Origin: Bin55 sp965205545 | GTDB taxonomy: Bacteria; Pseudomonadota; Gammaproteobacteria; Pseudomonadales; Azotimanducaceae | Assembly (NCBI GenBank): GCA_965205545.1 | Contig: OZ242170.1 | Coordinates: 1,550,001-1,614,000 of the forward strand | Length of the DNA: 64,000 nucleotides | Direction: 5' to 3' | Shown here: positions 8,436-22,135 of the stretch, piece after piece | Position numbering within the stretch: the stretch's first letter is position 1 | Layout: each line of letters begins with the position of its first letter | Made by a program: the position numbers and the translations under genes | Notes under the pieces: generated by a model | The model's input: only the letters and a program-made list of their open reading frames with translations | Told to the model about the DNA's origin: nothing | The model's database searches: none

Positions 8436-11400
8436 TTACATCCTGTATTCCATTCCAAGCGACAATACTCGCGCACGCGCATTGTATCGCGTTGGATCGT
8501 AAGGCGTGGAGTTGTAGTAGTACCCTCTAACCGTGAGCGGAGGCCCTCGATCAAAGAGATTCAACGCACCAAACCTCAACTGCAGCTTGTCATCGAACCG
8601 GTAGGTGAAGGTTCCATCGACGACGGTCATCGATGCAACGGGAAGCTGAATGTATGTGTCGAGAAAGTCAAAGGGCGAAAACTGAGCGCATCGGCCTAAA
8701 CCGTTCAACTTTTGCGTGTAGGTGCAGTAATGCGCCACATCGTTCAAGTACGGAGGCGTGTAGCGAGCAAATAGACTGGCACTCATCTTGCCGCGATCCC
8801 AGAAGAACTGCAACTGGCTCGTGTAGCGATCCGGCGCACGAATCGTGCCGGCATAGTCGAACACGAGACCCTTTATTGGTTCGTCGAAGTTGTCGAGCAA
8901 TCGATTGTACGTGAACCTCGTCTCGAGCTGGCCCAACAGCGGCGTGGAGAAACGGTAGAAAACTTGGAGGTTGCCCGATCTCCTCTTTGTCAGATGCTGA
9001 TTGAAGTAGTCGTAGTTGAGCGCAATGAGCTTTCCTTGCTCATTTCGAACGGCCAATACGTCGTCTCCAAGAGCGGGATCCAATGCTTCTGGATATTCTT
9101 CCAAGCCTCTCGAATGGCGAATTTGGCCCGTGAAGAAGTTGTCCACCATCGACGCATCCACCTTGAATCCTGGCAGCCAGTTGGGTTGCCACACAAATCT
9201 GACAGAAGTGATCTCGGCGACGGCAGCTTTCAAGTCTGGATTCGCGTAGGAGTACCGATAGGGCACGATCTCGTGCAGAGTGGGACCATCCGGATCATAG
9301 GGATCGAGAATGTCGTAGGTCTGCCATTCAAATCCTTCCAGGGAATCGTAGAGCTGCGAAATGAGCGGTGGATCAATGCTGCGCGAGAAATTGAATGTCA
9401 CACGCAGGTCCTCAATCGGGTAGTAGACCAGTCCAATGTTCGGTGCATCGTCCCGCTCGTTGTACTTCGTGCGCGGCCAATCCTCATTGATTCCGTAGTT
9501 GTACGCGAATCCGGTTTCCGAACCCCAGTCTGCAGTTTCCGGATCCCAGGCTTCGACGTCTATCTGCTCAGACTCAAAGTCGTAGAGTCCACCGACCACA
9601 CCGAACTGACTGTCGGTCGTGCGCGTGTTCTTGAGTGTCAGCTGCGCGGATTGACCCCACCAGCCAGCTTGCGCCTCGGAGAACAACGGAATCCAAATCT
9701 CAAAGAAATGACTCTCGTTGCGAACCACGGGTTCTACTGTGCCATTCCAGACGACGTTCAAGTCGTACTCGAAGACGGTCAATCCCCAGTTGCTGCGATA
9801 CCTGGTTTGATAGCGTGTTGCTTTTCGCTGCGTCCCTATGACATAGCTGATTTCGTCACCGCGGAATTCCCATAGATAGCCCTTGAAGTAGAGCTGAAGC
9901 GTTTCGACTCCATTGGTGCCGATCCTCCGACTCGATTCCCCCAGGAAATCCGTGAACGCCGATCCCTGGGCCGTGCCATTGCCGAAGAAGTTGAATGCCA
10001 CCGCTGGATCAGGACTTGAAATCCTTCGGTAGTACTCCTCGGTACCCGGCGCGTAGCGCTCTCTGACCAGAGGTATGCGGAAGAAGATCTGATCGGACTC
10101 GGACGTGGCATCGGTGTACTCCAATTCCAGGGTGTGGTCTCCAAAGAAATTCCATTGGATGCCAACTGTCCAGTTTTCGTTCACGTTGGTGTTTTGCGTG
10201 AAGGGCGTTGGAAGCAATCCGTTGTCCTGCTCCACTCCCGGTGCGTAGGCGATCACCATCGGCTGTCCGAACGGGTTGTAGGCATTCGACGCGGGAACGA
10301 CTGCGGTCATGGTGGGAAGAGAATTCTTCTGATACGAAACGGAGTCAGTGTAGCGTGCATCGAAATAGATCTTGAAGCCTTCAAACAGGTCATGCTGCGC
10401 GTTCATCACAAGGCCTTCGGTTGAGCGGTGCGCGCCGTTTTCGTGTGCGATCCGATCGAAGGGCTCTATGTGATCTGTGGAGTATCGGTTTCCTTTTCTG
10501 AAATCGTCCACCGTGGAACCAAGACCGCTGTGGTCGTTGGGCAGCTGATAGGACCACAGCTTGTCCGGATTCTGGTTGAAGGAACCGTCAATGTAGTAGT
10601 CGCTCCAGTAGGGTCCTGGATATCTCTTGCTTCCATTCCAGTGATACACGATGCCGGGCTGGCTGGCATAGTAGTAGCGATAGTCGAACTCCGGTCCCAG
10701 AATGTCGCGATAGTCGCGGGTCGTGAATCCAAGCTTCGCATTGATGATGGGTTCCTGTTCGTCCTTGGAGAGCGTGAGAGTCGCATTGCCTCTGCCGCCC
10801 AGCCCCCACGAAATTCCGAACGTCGCTCCGCCGGTCAGCAAATCGCTACCCGTAGCGCTGTTCTCTCGCTTGAAGTTGGCGGACAGCCCTCGATAGTTCT
10901 TCTTGGTTATGAAGTTCACGACTCCGCCGATGGCATCCGAACCATACACGGCCGACCCGCCATCGAGCTGAACGTCGACACGTTCGATCGCGTGCATGGG
11001 GATTCCGAGAATGTTCACGATATCTCGCTCCGATCCGCCGTAGCTCGCAATGCGCCGACCGTTCAACAGGATCAACGTGTTGCCAGATCCGAGTCCCAGC
11101 AAATTGACGGTGGCCAAGTCAACATTACCGTAGAGACCGCCGCTATCGCCAGAAAGCTGATCGCCGGTCTGTGAGATTTGCGACGTCGTTGGATTGGTGG
11201 AACTGAATTGCTGAGGCAACGTCCGGAAGAAATCGTCCAGAGTTGAGGCACCCGTCAAGGCGATGTCCTCGGCAGTGTAGCTGTGCACTAGCGCCGTTGG
11301 ATCTCCCTGGGGAAGTCGAGTTCCCGTGGTGATAATCTCCTCAATGTTTTCGTCCTCGGACGCGCTGGCTTCCTCTTCTTCGTCGTCAGCTTCCTCTTCG

Positions 11401-11567
11401 CTATCCTCGACCACGGTCTCGTCGAGTTCCGCAACCTCGTCGGTTGCCTCGTCGTCCTGTGCAGCAAGTGGACCGGTTGCAATCACCAGCCCAAGCATCG
11501 CCAAGATAGCGGGAATGGTTGAAGCTACGAAACCATCGTTTGTAGCCTTAGTTGATCTGTGTTGCAC
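8436..11567 (-). CDS. TonB-dependent outer-membrane receptor
   Basis: Protein of 1043 residues. GTG at 11567 is chosen because GGGAGG lies nine bases upstream and the signal peptide then sits at the N-terminus (hydrophobic stretch ending P-L-A-A near residue 36); the open frame itself begins at 11606. A long Asp/Glu-rich linker precedes I-E-E-I-I-T-T-G-T-R, a TonB-box-like motif. The plug domain carries NLLGLGSGNTLILLNGRR and DGGSAVYGSDAIGGVVNFITKK. The barrel is rich in Tyr, Trp and Pro and ends LGMEYRM. This is a second receptor, related to but clearly different from the one at 4823-7786; both have the architecture of large receptors of marine gammaproteobacteria. The transported substrate is unknown. 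Confidence 0.93.
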   Translation of the reverse strand: MQHRSTKATNDGFVASTIPAILAMLGLVIATGPLAAQDDEATDEVAELDETVVEDSEEEADDEEEEASASEDENIEEIITTGTRLPQGDPTALVHSYTAEDIALTGASTLDDFFRTLPQQFSSTNPTTSQISQTGDQLSGDSGGLYGNVDLATVNLLGLGSGNTLILLNGRRIASYGGSERDIVNILGIPMHAIERVDVQLDGGSAVYGSDAIGGVVNFITKKNYRGLSANFKRENSATGSDLLTGGATFGISWGLGGRGNATLTLSKDEQEPIINAKLGFTTRDYRDILGPEFDYRYYYASQPGIVYHWNGSKRYPGPYWSDYYIDGSFNQNPDKLWSYQLPNDHSGLGSTVDDFRKGNRYSTDHIEPFDRIAHENGAHRSTEGLVMNAQHDLFEGFKIYFDARYTDSVSYQKNSLPTMTAVVPASNAYNPFGQPMVIAYAPGVEQDNGLLPTPFTQNTNVNENWTVGIQWNFFGDHTLELEYTDATSESDQIFFRIPLVRERYAPGTEEYYRRISSPDPAVAFNFFGNGTAQGSAFTDFLGESSRRIGTNGVETLQLYFKGYLWEFRGDEISYVIGTQRKATRYQTRYRSNWGLTVFEYDLNVVWNGTVEPVVRNESHFFEIWIPLFSEAQAGWWGQSAQLTLKNTRTTDSQFGVVGGLYDFESEQIDVEAWDPETADWGSETGFAYNYGINEDWPRTKYNERDDAPNIGLVYYPIEDLRVTFNFSRSIDPPLISQLYDSLEGFEWQTYDILDPYDPDGPTLHEIVPYRYSYANPDLKAAVAEITSVRFVWQPNWLPGFKVDASMVDNFFTGQIRHSRGLEEYPEALDPALGDDVLAVRNEQGKLIALNYDYFNQHLTKRRSGNLQVFYRFSTPLLGQLETRFTYNRLLDNFDEPIKGLVFDYAGTIRAPDRYTSQLQFFWDRGKMSASLFARYTPPYLNDVAHYCTYTQKLNGLGRCAQFSPFDFLDTYIQLPVASMTVVDGTFTYRFDDKLQLRFGALNLFDRGPPLTVRGYYYNSTPYDPTRYNARARVLSLGMEYRM

Positions 11568-11684
11568 TGATGTGTTCCTCCCTAAAAGTACGCAATCAGC
11601 AACCATCGCAACATTGCAGGATGCACGTAGAGCACAACCGGCATCGTGCGGTGGAACGTATTACTGTAGCAACAATTGGCGCAT

Positions 11685-11715
11685 ATTATAAACGCAATTC
11701 AAAATTTAATTGCAA
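11685..11715 (-). promoter_or_regulatory. Candidate promoter of the second receptor gene
   Basis: The minus strand reads TATAAT (11685-11690), with TTGCAA (11710-11715) upstream. The 19-base spacing is longer than ideal. The surroundings are strongly AT-rich. It would give a leader of about 110 bases before the GTG at 11567. Confidence 0.45.
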
Positions 11716-12000
11716 CAATTGTGAAGAAAAAATGAAGATCGCTTTGAGGCACTTTCGTTGCCGCACGATGTGGGCACATTCGCATAGCAATTAGCGTTCA
11801 CAGCACCAAGCCATTAACACGGCAAACAAGTCCAATTACCTCCGTCTAACGATTGCTGGATACTTCACTTCGGAAATGCAAATGTCGATAGACAGCCCAA
11901 GAAAACATTTCGGTTTCGCGTAAAAAAGAGGAACTCGAAGCGATATGGCTTCGCACCCGAGAATGTGGAAAACTGTTGAGGGTCAATACCGAATTTGGCG
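11716..12000. other. Gene-free stretch between the rRNA terminator and the receptor promoter
   Basis: Together with 11568-11715 this forms a non-coding interval of about 430 bases. Apart from the candidate receptor promoter and the rRNA terminator that bound it, I see no gene or repeat. Confidence 0.5.
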
Positions 12001-12036
12001 CAAAAAATCCCCGTTCCGAAATCAATCGGAACGGGG
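12001..12036 (-). terminator. Intrinsic terminator of the rRNA operon
   Basis: An 11-bp perfect GC-rich stem (12009-12019 with 12026-12036) with a 6-base loop, followed on the minus strand by six T (12002-12007). It lies about ten bases past the end of 5S rRNA. Confidence 0.93.
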
Positions 12037-12046
12037 CACTAGAGAT

Positions 12047-12164
12047 GCCTGACAACGTCCTACTCTCACATGGGGAAACCCCACACTACCATCGGCGCTG
12101 AGACGTTTCACTTCTGAGTTCGAAATGGATTCAGGTGGTACCAACTCGCCATGGTCGTCAGGCA
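12047..12164 (-). rRNA. rrf: 5S ribosomal RNA
   Basis: On the minus strand the sequence begins GCCTGACGACCATGGCGAG and ends with the complementary GTCAGGC, forming the closing helix of 5S rRNA. Inside are conserved segments such as CGAACTCAGAAGTGAAAC and the GATGGTAGTGTGG stretch. Length is about 118 bases. It is the last gene of the operon, followed by a strong terminator. Ends are set by the terminal helix and may be off by one or two bases. Confidence 0.95.
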
Positions 12165-12271
12165 AACTGTGTCGTCTGCTGGCACTTTATATATAGTCTG
12201 GAAATCAAGAATCTCACATACAAGCCCTGGCATGTGGACGGAACATGTTCGAACCATGATCGTACGTCCGG

Positions 12272-15220
<2,949 letters not shown>

Positions 15221-15365
15221 AGACGCACGATTCGATCGTGCAATCTCGTCATGATTCTCAAACATTCGCCAACATACCAGCCGATCCGCGTTCGCAGATC
15301 GGACTTGTCGGTCGTCTCGCGACGACTCGACGCAATTACGCTTGTATGCGGTGATTCTTGATAAT

Positions 15366-15384
15366 TCCAAACTGTTAAAGAACG
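15366..15384 (-). promoter_or_regulatory. boxA antitermination site in the 16S-23S spacer
   Basis: The minus strand reads GTTCTTTAACAGTTTGGAA, a close match to the boxA-containing spacer sequence of gammaproteobacterial rRNA operons, which binds NusB/NusE. It lies between tRNA-Ala and 23S. Confidence 0.75.
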
Positions 15385-15460
15385 CATTGCCGATGCGCGG
15401 CAATCTTGAAGAGCCATTTCCGCACCGATGGCCAGGCAACGCGCCCGGACCAAGGGATTC

Positions 15461-15536
15461 TGGTGGAGCCGAGGAGGATCGAACTCCCGACCTACTGCGT
15501 GCAAGGCAGTCGCTCTCCCAGCTGAGCTACGGCCCC
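15461..15536 (-). tRNA. tRNA-Ala (anticodon TGC)
   Basis: 76-base cloverleaf on the minus strand. The acceptor stem GGGGCCG pairs with CGGCTCC, the anticodon loop is CTTGCAC with TGC, the T arm holds TTCGATC, and CCA is encoded. It is the second of the two spacer tRNAs of the rRNA operon. Confidence 0.97.
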
Positions 15537-15562
15537 GGAATCCAAAATTGACACCGGCGCCT

Positions 15563-15639
15563 TGGTGGGTCTGGGTGGATTTGAACCACCGACCTCGCCC
15601 TTATCAGGGGCGCGCTCTAACCTACTGAGCTACAAACCC
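15563..15639 (-). tRNA. tRNA-Ile (anticodon GAT)
   Basis: 77-base cloverleaf on the minus strand. The acceptor stem GGGTTTG pairs with CAGACCC, the anticodon loop is CTGATAA with GAT, and CCA is encoded. Its place between 16S and tRNA-Ala is the usual spacer arrangement. Confidence 0.97.
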
Positions 15640-15824
15640 AGCACGGCGTACCGATTACGAAACAAGCCATTCGAGTGGGCGCAAAGTTCAAGGGCGACGT
15701 GCCTCTGAACTCTCTCGCATCGCAAGATGCGAGTCGATCTCCAGTCGAGCTTCGAGCAATGGATTGGCTGCGCGCGCGATCGTCGCCAAAAGCGACTCGC
15801 CACTACGCGCCAACCATATAAGGT

Positions 15825-17358
<1,534 letters not shown>

Positions 17359-17461
17359 AAAGTACTTGCTTTGGCTGTCGCACAACTAGTGCACGGAGCC
17401 AAATTGAATTGTCTGCTCTCGGCTTCAACTCGATTACGAGCGCCCACACGAATGGCTTGTT

Positions 17462-17480
17462 TGATTCTTAAAGATCGAGC
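17462..17480 (-). promoter_or_regulatory. boxA-like site in the rRNA leader
   Basis: The minus strand reads CTCGATCTTTAAGAATCAA about 100 bases before mature 16S. It resembles the boxA leader element of rRNA operons and pairs logically with the second boxA in the 16S-23S spacer. Confidence 0.55.
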
Positions 17481-17548
17481 CAACTACCTGTCGAAATGCG
17501 CACTGCAGTAGACGCGATACGACATGGAAGTTCGGCAAAGGGAGAGTG

Positions 17549-17609
17549 ATTATAAGAATAGCTTGGCAACATGCAAGCGCAATTGGAAACAAATTCTGCT
17601 AATTCTGCT
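17549..17609 (-). promoter_or_regulatory. rRNA operon promoter with AT-rich upstream element
   Basis: On the minus strand, -35 TTGCAT (17571-17576) and a perfect -10 TATAAT (17549-17554) are separated by 16 bases, the spacing common in rRNA promoters. Upstream, a 9-base AT-rich unit is repeated in tandem (17592-17600 and 17601-17609), in the place of an UP element. The promoter sits between the tyrS stop and 16S. Confidence 0.75.
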
Positions 17610-17655
17610 TCGGCGCTGGTTTCTTCCCGCGGTTGGGGGATAACGCGGATGTCGA

Positions 17656-18936
17656 CTAGTCGCCCGCATGTTCAGTGTGCTTAGCTATGCACCACGCTTT
17701 GCGACCGCGTTTGATGAGGTGATAGCGACCGAACATGGCATCGTGTCGAGTCAGTCCGACGTTTTCATCGGTCAGCTTTCTGCCATTCGACTCAACACCG
17801 CCGTCTCGAATCAATCGACGCGCGGCACTTCTTGATGGAGCCAATCCCGCCTCCGTAAGTGCCACAATGACAGGAGTGGATTCATGCACTTCAGCACCGT
17901 CCAGCCCGTCCTGCCACAGTTGGTCGAGATCCTCGAGACCCAGATTGGCAACCTCGCCGTGAAACAACGCTTCGGTGATCCTCTGGGCGGAACGCGTTGC
18001 GTTTGCTCCGTGCACGAGGTTGGTCAATTCCTGTGCCAGCGCAATTTGGGATTCTCGCTCCTGAGGCTCCTCGATTCTCGATTCACGCAAGAGTTCACGA
18101 CGTTCATGCGGCAGAAACGTAAACGTAGCCAAGAGCTGATCAACGTCCGCGTCGGCCACGTTCATGAAGTACTGATAGAAAGCGTAAGGCGAAGTGAGTT
18201 TGGGGTCCAACCATAAAGCACCCGATTCGCTTTTCCCAAACTTGGTGCCGTCTTCCTTGGTGAGTAGGTTGAAAGTTAGTGCGTACGCTTCGCGTTGCAG
18301 AACGCGACGAACCAAGTCCATTCCGCTTAAGATATTTCCCCATTGATCGGATCCCCCGATTTGAACAGTGCATCCATATTGCCGCGCAAGCTCCAGGTAA
18401 TCGTTCGCTTGCATCAGCATGTAGCTGAATTCCGTAAATGAAATGCCGCTGCCTTCGCGATCAAGTCGCGATTTAACGCTGTCCCGTTGAATCATGGCGT
18501 TGACGGAAAAGTGCTTGCCGATTTCGCGCAAGAATTCGATGAGCCGCAATGACTCAGTCCACTCGAGATTGTCGACAACTCGCACCGAATGCTCGCCGGA
18601 GTCGTCGAGAATCTGCTGGACTTGCGCCTTAATGCTCGCCACCCAACTCTGAACGGTCGCATTGTCGATTAGAGATCGCTCGTCAGTTCGTCCCGACGGA
18701 TCTCCTATTAGCCCGGTTGCACCACCGACAAGCGCTATTGGTTTGTGACCGGCACGTTGAAATCGGCGAAGCGTCAAGAGAGGAACCAAGTTGCCAAGAT
18801 GTAGACTCGGGGCACTTGGATCGAATCCAGCATAAACAACCCTCTGGTTAGACGCAAGGTGGTCAATCAGACCAGCACGGTTGGAAACCTGCGCGAGAAC
18901 ATTCCGCTCTTCCAACTCTGAAATTAGAGAACTCAC
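17656..18936 (-). CDS. tyrS: Tyrosyl-tRNA synthetase
   Basis: Class I aminoacyl-tRNA synthetase charging tRNA-Tyr. The 426-residue form starts at GTG 18936 and aligns with E. coli TyrS from its first residues (SSLISELEERNVLAQV); an upstream TTG at 18966 would add ten unlikely residues. The HIGH-type motif is LHLGN, the tyrosine-site region holds GGATGLIGDPSG, the KMSKS-type loop is KFGKSE, and a C-terminal S4-like RNA-binding domain is present. It lies upstream of the rRNA operon in the same direction with no obvious terminator between them, an arrangement also known from Pseudomonas. No strong ribosome-binding site is seen before the start. Confidence 0.96.
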   Translation of the reverse strand: MSSLISELEERNVLAQVSNRAGLIDHLASNQRVVYAGFDPSAPSLHLGNLVPLLTLRRFQRAGHKPIALVGGATGLIGDPSGRTDERSLIDNATVQSWVASIKAQVQQILDDSGEHSVRVVDNLEWTESLRLIEFLREIGKHFSVNAMIQRDSVKSRLDREGSGISFTEFSYMLMQANDYLELARQYGCTVQIGGSDQWGNILSGMDLVRRVLQREAYALTFNLLTKEDGTKFGKSESGALWLDPKLTSPYAFYQYFMNVADADVDQLLATFTFLPHERRELLRESRIEEPQERESQIALAQELTNLVHGANATRSAQRITEALFHGEVANLGLEDLDQLWQDGLDGAEVHESTPVIVALTEAGLAPSRSAARRLIRDGGVESNGRKLTDENVGLTRHDAMFGRYHLIKRGRKAWCIAKHTEHAGD

Positions 18937-19257
18937 TGCTGTGACCAAAACAAACCAACTGAACAATGGGACGGCGGATGATATCCGCGGCTACGAATTC
19001 TAAGCACTAAACCGGGTTTCGGAAAGCACTTAAAACTTGACGATGTCTCAACTAGGGAACGCACCTAAGAATTCTCTGCAGCTACGATAGTTTCCGTATA
19101 ATCAAATGCTTACGCAGTCTGCTGTGCGATTCATACTGTATGGGTGAATGGGAGGATCCATCGCATTCATCATGTCATCGACGATATGGTCGTGTCTCAG
19201 ATTGGTCGAATTCGCGTTTAACCAACAGGGCTTCCATCTTGACAACGGCGTGCCTCA
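18937..19257. other. Divergent intergenic region between tyrS and the M23 peptidase gene
   Basis: About 320 bases separating divergent genes, so promoters in both directions are expected. A TATAAT on the plus strand at 19097-19102 could serve the peptidase gene, but the -35 box is poor. No gene or repeat is seen. Confidence 0.45.
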
Positions 19258-20646
19258 ATGCGTAGATTTCCGATTAAGCATGTAGCCACTGGATCTTTTC
19301 TGATAGTCGCGCTGTTTGCGAGCTTCATCCTGTTCACGGAAAGACCAGATGCACTGAGTGTAGAAAGCGGTTCGACCGATTTCGAGGACAGTGTTCTCAC
19401 CAACCTAGGTCCGATGGAGCGATCGCCTGTCAGGGCAGAGCCGTCGCCACTACCTGAAGAACTGCTCGATGAACTCAGCGAATTCTCGACGAATGGCAGT
19501 CACACCTCTCAGCGCGAGAAAGCCGCTGTAGTTCAGGTGCAGATTCGCAATGGCGACAGCTTGTCTGCGATATTTGAGCGCGAGAAAATTTCACATTCCG
19601 ACTTGATGTCGGTGCAGAAAGCTAGCCCCGATTTGTGGCAAACCCAAAGGCTCCTTGCAGGGCGACAGCTCGAGTACCAATTGAGCGACACAGGCGATCT
19701 TGAATACATGGAGTATTCGCCAGAAGACCTTACCGTCTTTTCGTTCACTCGAATTGACGACGAAATGACCTGTGAGGTGCGAACCCGAAAGATCGTCTCT
19801 AAGGAGACCTATCACTACGTTTCGATCGAGCAAGGCGATTCGGTAATCGGTGCAGGTTTGGCAGCTGGTGTGCAACAGGAAAAAACGGTCTGGAAGATTC
19901 CAAAGCTCTTGCAATGGGATCTCGACTTCTACCACGACATTCACCCTGGAGATTCCTACCAAATCTTGTACTACGAACAATTTGTCGATGGCGAGTACTA
20001 CGGAGACGGCGAAATCATCGCATTGAAATTTTCTAGTGGTGAAAAAACCTACGAGCTCGTTCGGTATGAGGAGAACGGAATCTTAATTGGCTATTTCACG
20101 CCGAAGGGGTATGCCGCACGCAAGCGATTCTTGCGTTCTCCCGTTGAATACACTCGGATTTCTTCCGGCTTCAATCCCAGCCGACTGCACCCAATATATA
20201 AGGTGCACAAGCCTCATCGCGGAATAGACTATGCAGCACCGATTGGCACACCCGTAGTTGCCACCGCAGATGGCACAGTAACGAAGTTCGGAAAGAACAG
20301 GCTAAACGGTAACTATGTCTTCCTGAAACACGGCAAGGACTTCGCTACGAAGTATCTGCACCTGCATAGGATCGATCCCGCTGTCAAGAAAGGAGCAGAG
20401 GTCAAGCAAGGCCAGAGAATCGGCAGTGTGGGTTCAACAGGAGTCTCGACCGGTCCACATCTGCACTACGAATTCATCGTGAACGGCGTGCATCAAAACC
20501 CCGCCACCGTTCACCTGCCGGAAGGCGAACCACTTTCGGAAAGTGAAATCGCTCGGTTCCAAGCCCATGCAAACGAGCTAATGGCTCGAATGGAAGCTCT
20601 CAAGACCCAATATCAGGCTAGCTCGCCCTCTCTCGTAAAAAACTGA
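19258..20646 (+). CDS. mepM: MepM-like M23 family murein endopeptidase
   Basis: Protein of 462 residues. An N-terminal hydrophobic segment (about residues 9-27) acts as signal anchor. An OapA/LysM-like domain near 90-140 (VQIRNGDSLSAIFERE) is followed by a linker domain and a C-terminal M23 (LytM) peptidase domain with the zinc ligands H-R-G-I-D and H-L-H-Y. The family cuts peptide crosslinks between murein strands in the periplasm to let the wall grow. The gene precedes anmK by 23 bases on the same strand and probably forms an operon with it, linking wall cleavage with recovery of anhydro-MurNAc. No clear Shine-Dalgarno sequence precedes the ATG. The symbol is by homology; other M23 members with this layout exist. 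Confidence 0.9.
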   Translation: MRRFPIKHVATGSFLIVALFASFILFTERPDALSVESGSTDFEDSVLTNLGPMERSPVRAEPSPLPEELLDELSEFSTNGSHTSQREKAAVVQVQIRNGDSLSAIFEREKISHSDLMSVQKASPDLWQTQRLLAGRQLEYQLSDTGDLEYMEYSPEDLTVFSFTRIDDEMTCEVRTRKIVSKETYHYVSIEQGDSVIGAGLAAGVQQEKTVWKIPKLLQWDLDFYHDIHPGDSYQILYYEQFVDGEYYGDGEIIALKFSSGEKTYELVRYEENGILIGYFTPKGYAARKRFLRSPVEYTRISSGFNPSRLHPIYKVHKPHRGIDYAAPIGTPVVATADGTVTKFGKNRLNGNYVFLKHGKDFATKYLHLHRIDPAVKKGAEVKQGQRIGSVGSTGVSTGPHLHYEFIVNGVHQNPATVHLPEGEPLSESEIARFQAHANELMARMEALKTQYQASSPSLVKN

Positions 20647-20669
20647 CACGTTCGGAGGCAGTAAACCCC

Positions 20670-21779
20670 ATGACCCTCTATGTGGGTGCCATTTCGGGTA
20701 CCAGCATCGATGGGCTAGATCTTGCATTGGTAGAAGTTTCCGAAGAACAACTCCGAATAGTTCGCGGCGAGACCTACCAATTCCCAAGGAGTTTGGCAAC
20801 TCGTCTAAGGCTCCTATCAAACCCCAGCCCAAATGAAATCCAAGTATTGGGGCATACGCATGCCGCACTTGGGACGTTTATTGGCCAATCTATCACTGAG
20901 TTTCTCGACCAAACTGGAATTCAAGCCAAGGAGATCTCTGCCATTGGGAGTCACGGTCAGACAATTCGGCACTCTCCCACAGGAGACGAAGCGTTTTCGC
21001 TGCAAATCGGCGATGCAAGTCGAATCGCAGAAGTCACCGGACTTGATACGGTGGGAGACTTCCGTTCCCGAGACATTGCTGCTGGTGGCGAAGGAGCGCC
21101 TTTGGTTCCTGAATTTCACCGCCGATTGTTTCATTCAGCGACAACCGACCGTGTCGTGCTCAACATAGGGGGCATTGCCAATGTCACAACACTGCTTGCC
21201 GGAGAATCGGAAGATTGCTTGGGATTCGACACAGGTCCAGGAAATGCCCTAATTGATGCCTACATGCAGAAGGAACTCTCCCAAGATTTTGACCACGATG
21301 GCAGCATTGCTTCGTCCGGAACCATAGACTCATCGCTGCTAGCCCAATTGCTGTCTGACGAGTGGCTGCAACGTCATCCACCCAAGAGCACCGGAAAAGA
21401 ACACTTCAGCTACGAATACTTGCAGCAAGCTCTTCGTGCCGTACCAGTGCAATTGGACAAAGCCGACGTGGTAGCTACCCTTACGGAGTTTTCCGTGATG
21501 TCGATCCGGGACGCAATAGCCAAATGGTGTTGTCCTTCGGGAGAGCTGGTGGCATGCGGGGGTGGACGACTCAATGTCTACTTGATGCAACGATTGACCA
21601 CGATCTGCCCAAATTTCCACGTCATGCCCTGCGAAGCGCTGAGAGTGGACGGAGATGCAGTGGAAGCAGCGGCGTTCGCCTACCTTGCATACCTACATGT
21701 AAATGGAAAGGCGGGAAATGTACCCCAAGTCACGGGTGCACGTGGGGCTCGAATCCTTGGGTGCCTCTACCCCGCTTGA
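20670..21779 (+). CDS. anmK: Anhydro-N-acetylmuramic acid kinase
   Basis: Converts 1,6-anhydro-MurNAc with ATP to MurNAc 6-phosphate in murein recycling, in the cytoplasm. The 369 residues equal the E. coli length. The family start G-x-x-S-G-T-S-x-D-G-x-D is present (ISGTSIDGLD), with SHGQTIRH, NIGGIANVT and GFDTGPGN in order. GGAGG lies 11 bases before the ATG. It follows the M23 peptidase gene closely and converges with erpA, leaving only six bases between stop codons; the order peptidase-anmK-erpA is also found in Pseudomonas. Confidence 0.96.
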   Translation: MTLYVGAISGTSIDGLDLALVEVSEEQLRIVRGETYQFPRSLATRLRLLSNPSPNEIQVLGHTHAALGTFIGQSITEFLDQTGIQAKEISAIGSHGQTIRHSPTGDEAFSLQIGDASRIAEVTGLDTVGDFRSRDIAAGGEGAPLVPEFHRRLFHSATTDRVVLNIGGIANVTTLLAGESEDCLGFDTGPGNALIDAYMQKELSQDFDHDGSIASSGTIDSSLLAQLLSDEWLQRHPPKSTGKEHFSYEYLQQALRAVPVQLDKADVVATLTEFSVMSIRDAIAKWCCPSGELVACGGGRLNVYLMQRLTTICPNFHVMPCEALRVDGDAVEAAAFAYLAYLHVNGKAGNVPQVTGARGARILGCLYPA

Positions 21780-21785
21780 CACAGG

Positions 21786-22121
21786 TTAGATAGCAAAGGA
21801 ATTCCCGCAGCCACAAGTGCTCGAAGCGTTGGGGTTTGTCACGATGAACTGTGATCCCTGAAGGTCTTCCTTGTAGTCGATTTCGGACCCTGCGAGATAC
21901 GGATAGCTCAAGGGGTCGATCAGCATGGTGACTCCGTCTCGTTCGATCACGGCATCGTCCTCAGCCGCCGTCTCATCGAAGGTGAAACCGTAGGAAAACC
22001 CACTGCAACCCCCTCCAGTTACAAAGACCCTGAGCTTAAGCTCGTTGATTCCTTCTTCTTCAACAAGCGACGCCACCTTGGCCGCAGCACGGGAGGAGAA
22101 TTGAATATCCATCTCAGTCAT
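21786..22121 (-). CDS. erpA: Iron-sulfur cluster insertion protein ErpA
   Basis: A-type Fe-S carrier of 111 residues that passes clusters to enzymes of isoprenoid synthesis and others. The three conserved cysteines are visible in GCSGF and the C-terminal CGCGNSF. No ribosome-binding site precedes the first ATG; the bases there are CCTCCT, the opposite of a Shine-Dalgarno. A second ATG at codon 4 has none either. A TATAAT ends eight bases before the first ATG, so the mRNA may be leaderless. Confidence 0.95.
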   Translation of the reverse strand: MTEMDIQFSSRAAAKVASLVEEEGINELKLRVFVTGGGCSGFSYGFTFDETAAEDDAVIERDGVTMLIDPLSYPYLAGSEIDYKEDLQGSQFIVTNPNASSTCGCGNSFAI

Positions 22122-22129
22122 AGGAGGAA

Positions 22130-22135
22130 ATTATA
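22130..22135 (-). promoter_or_regulatory. -10 box giving a possibly leaderless erpA mRNA
   Basis: The minus strand reads TATAAT, with only eight bases between it and the erpA ATG. Transcription normally starts six to eight bases after the box, so the start would fall at or next to the start codon. The -35 region is weak. Confidence 0.45.

Noticed and set aside
17592..17609. Two tandem 9-base units as a CRISPR or satellite repeat
   Set aside because: Only two units without spacers, placed exactly upstream of the rRNA promoter; better explained as an AT-rich promoter element. No CRISPR array is seen in the window.
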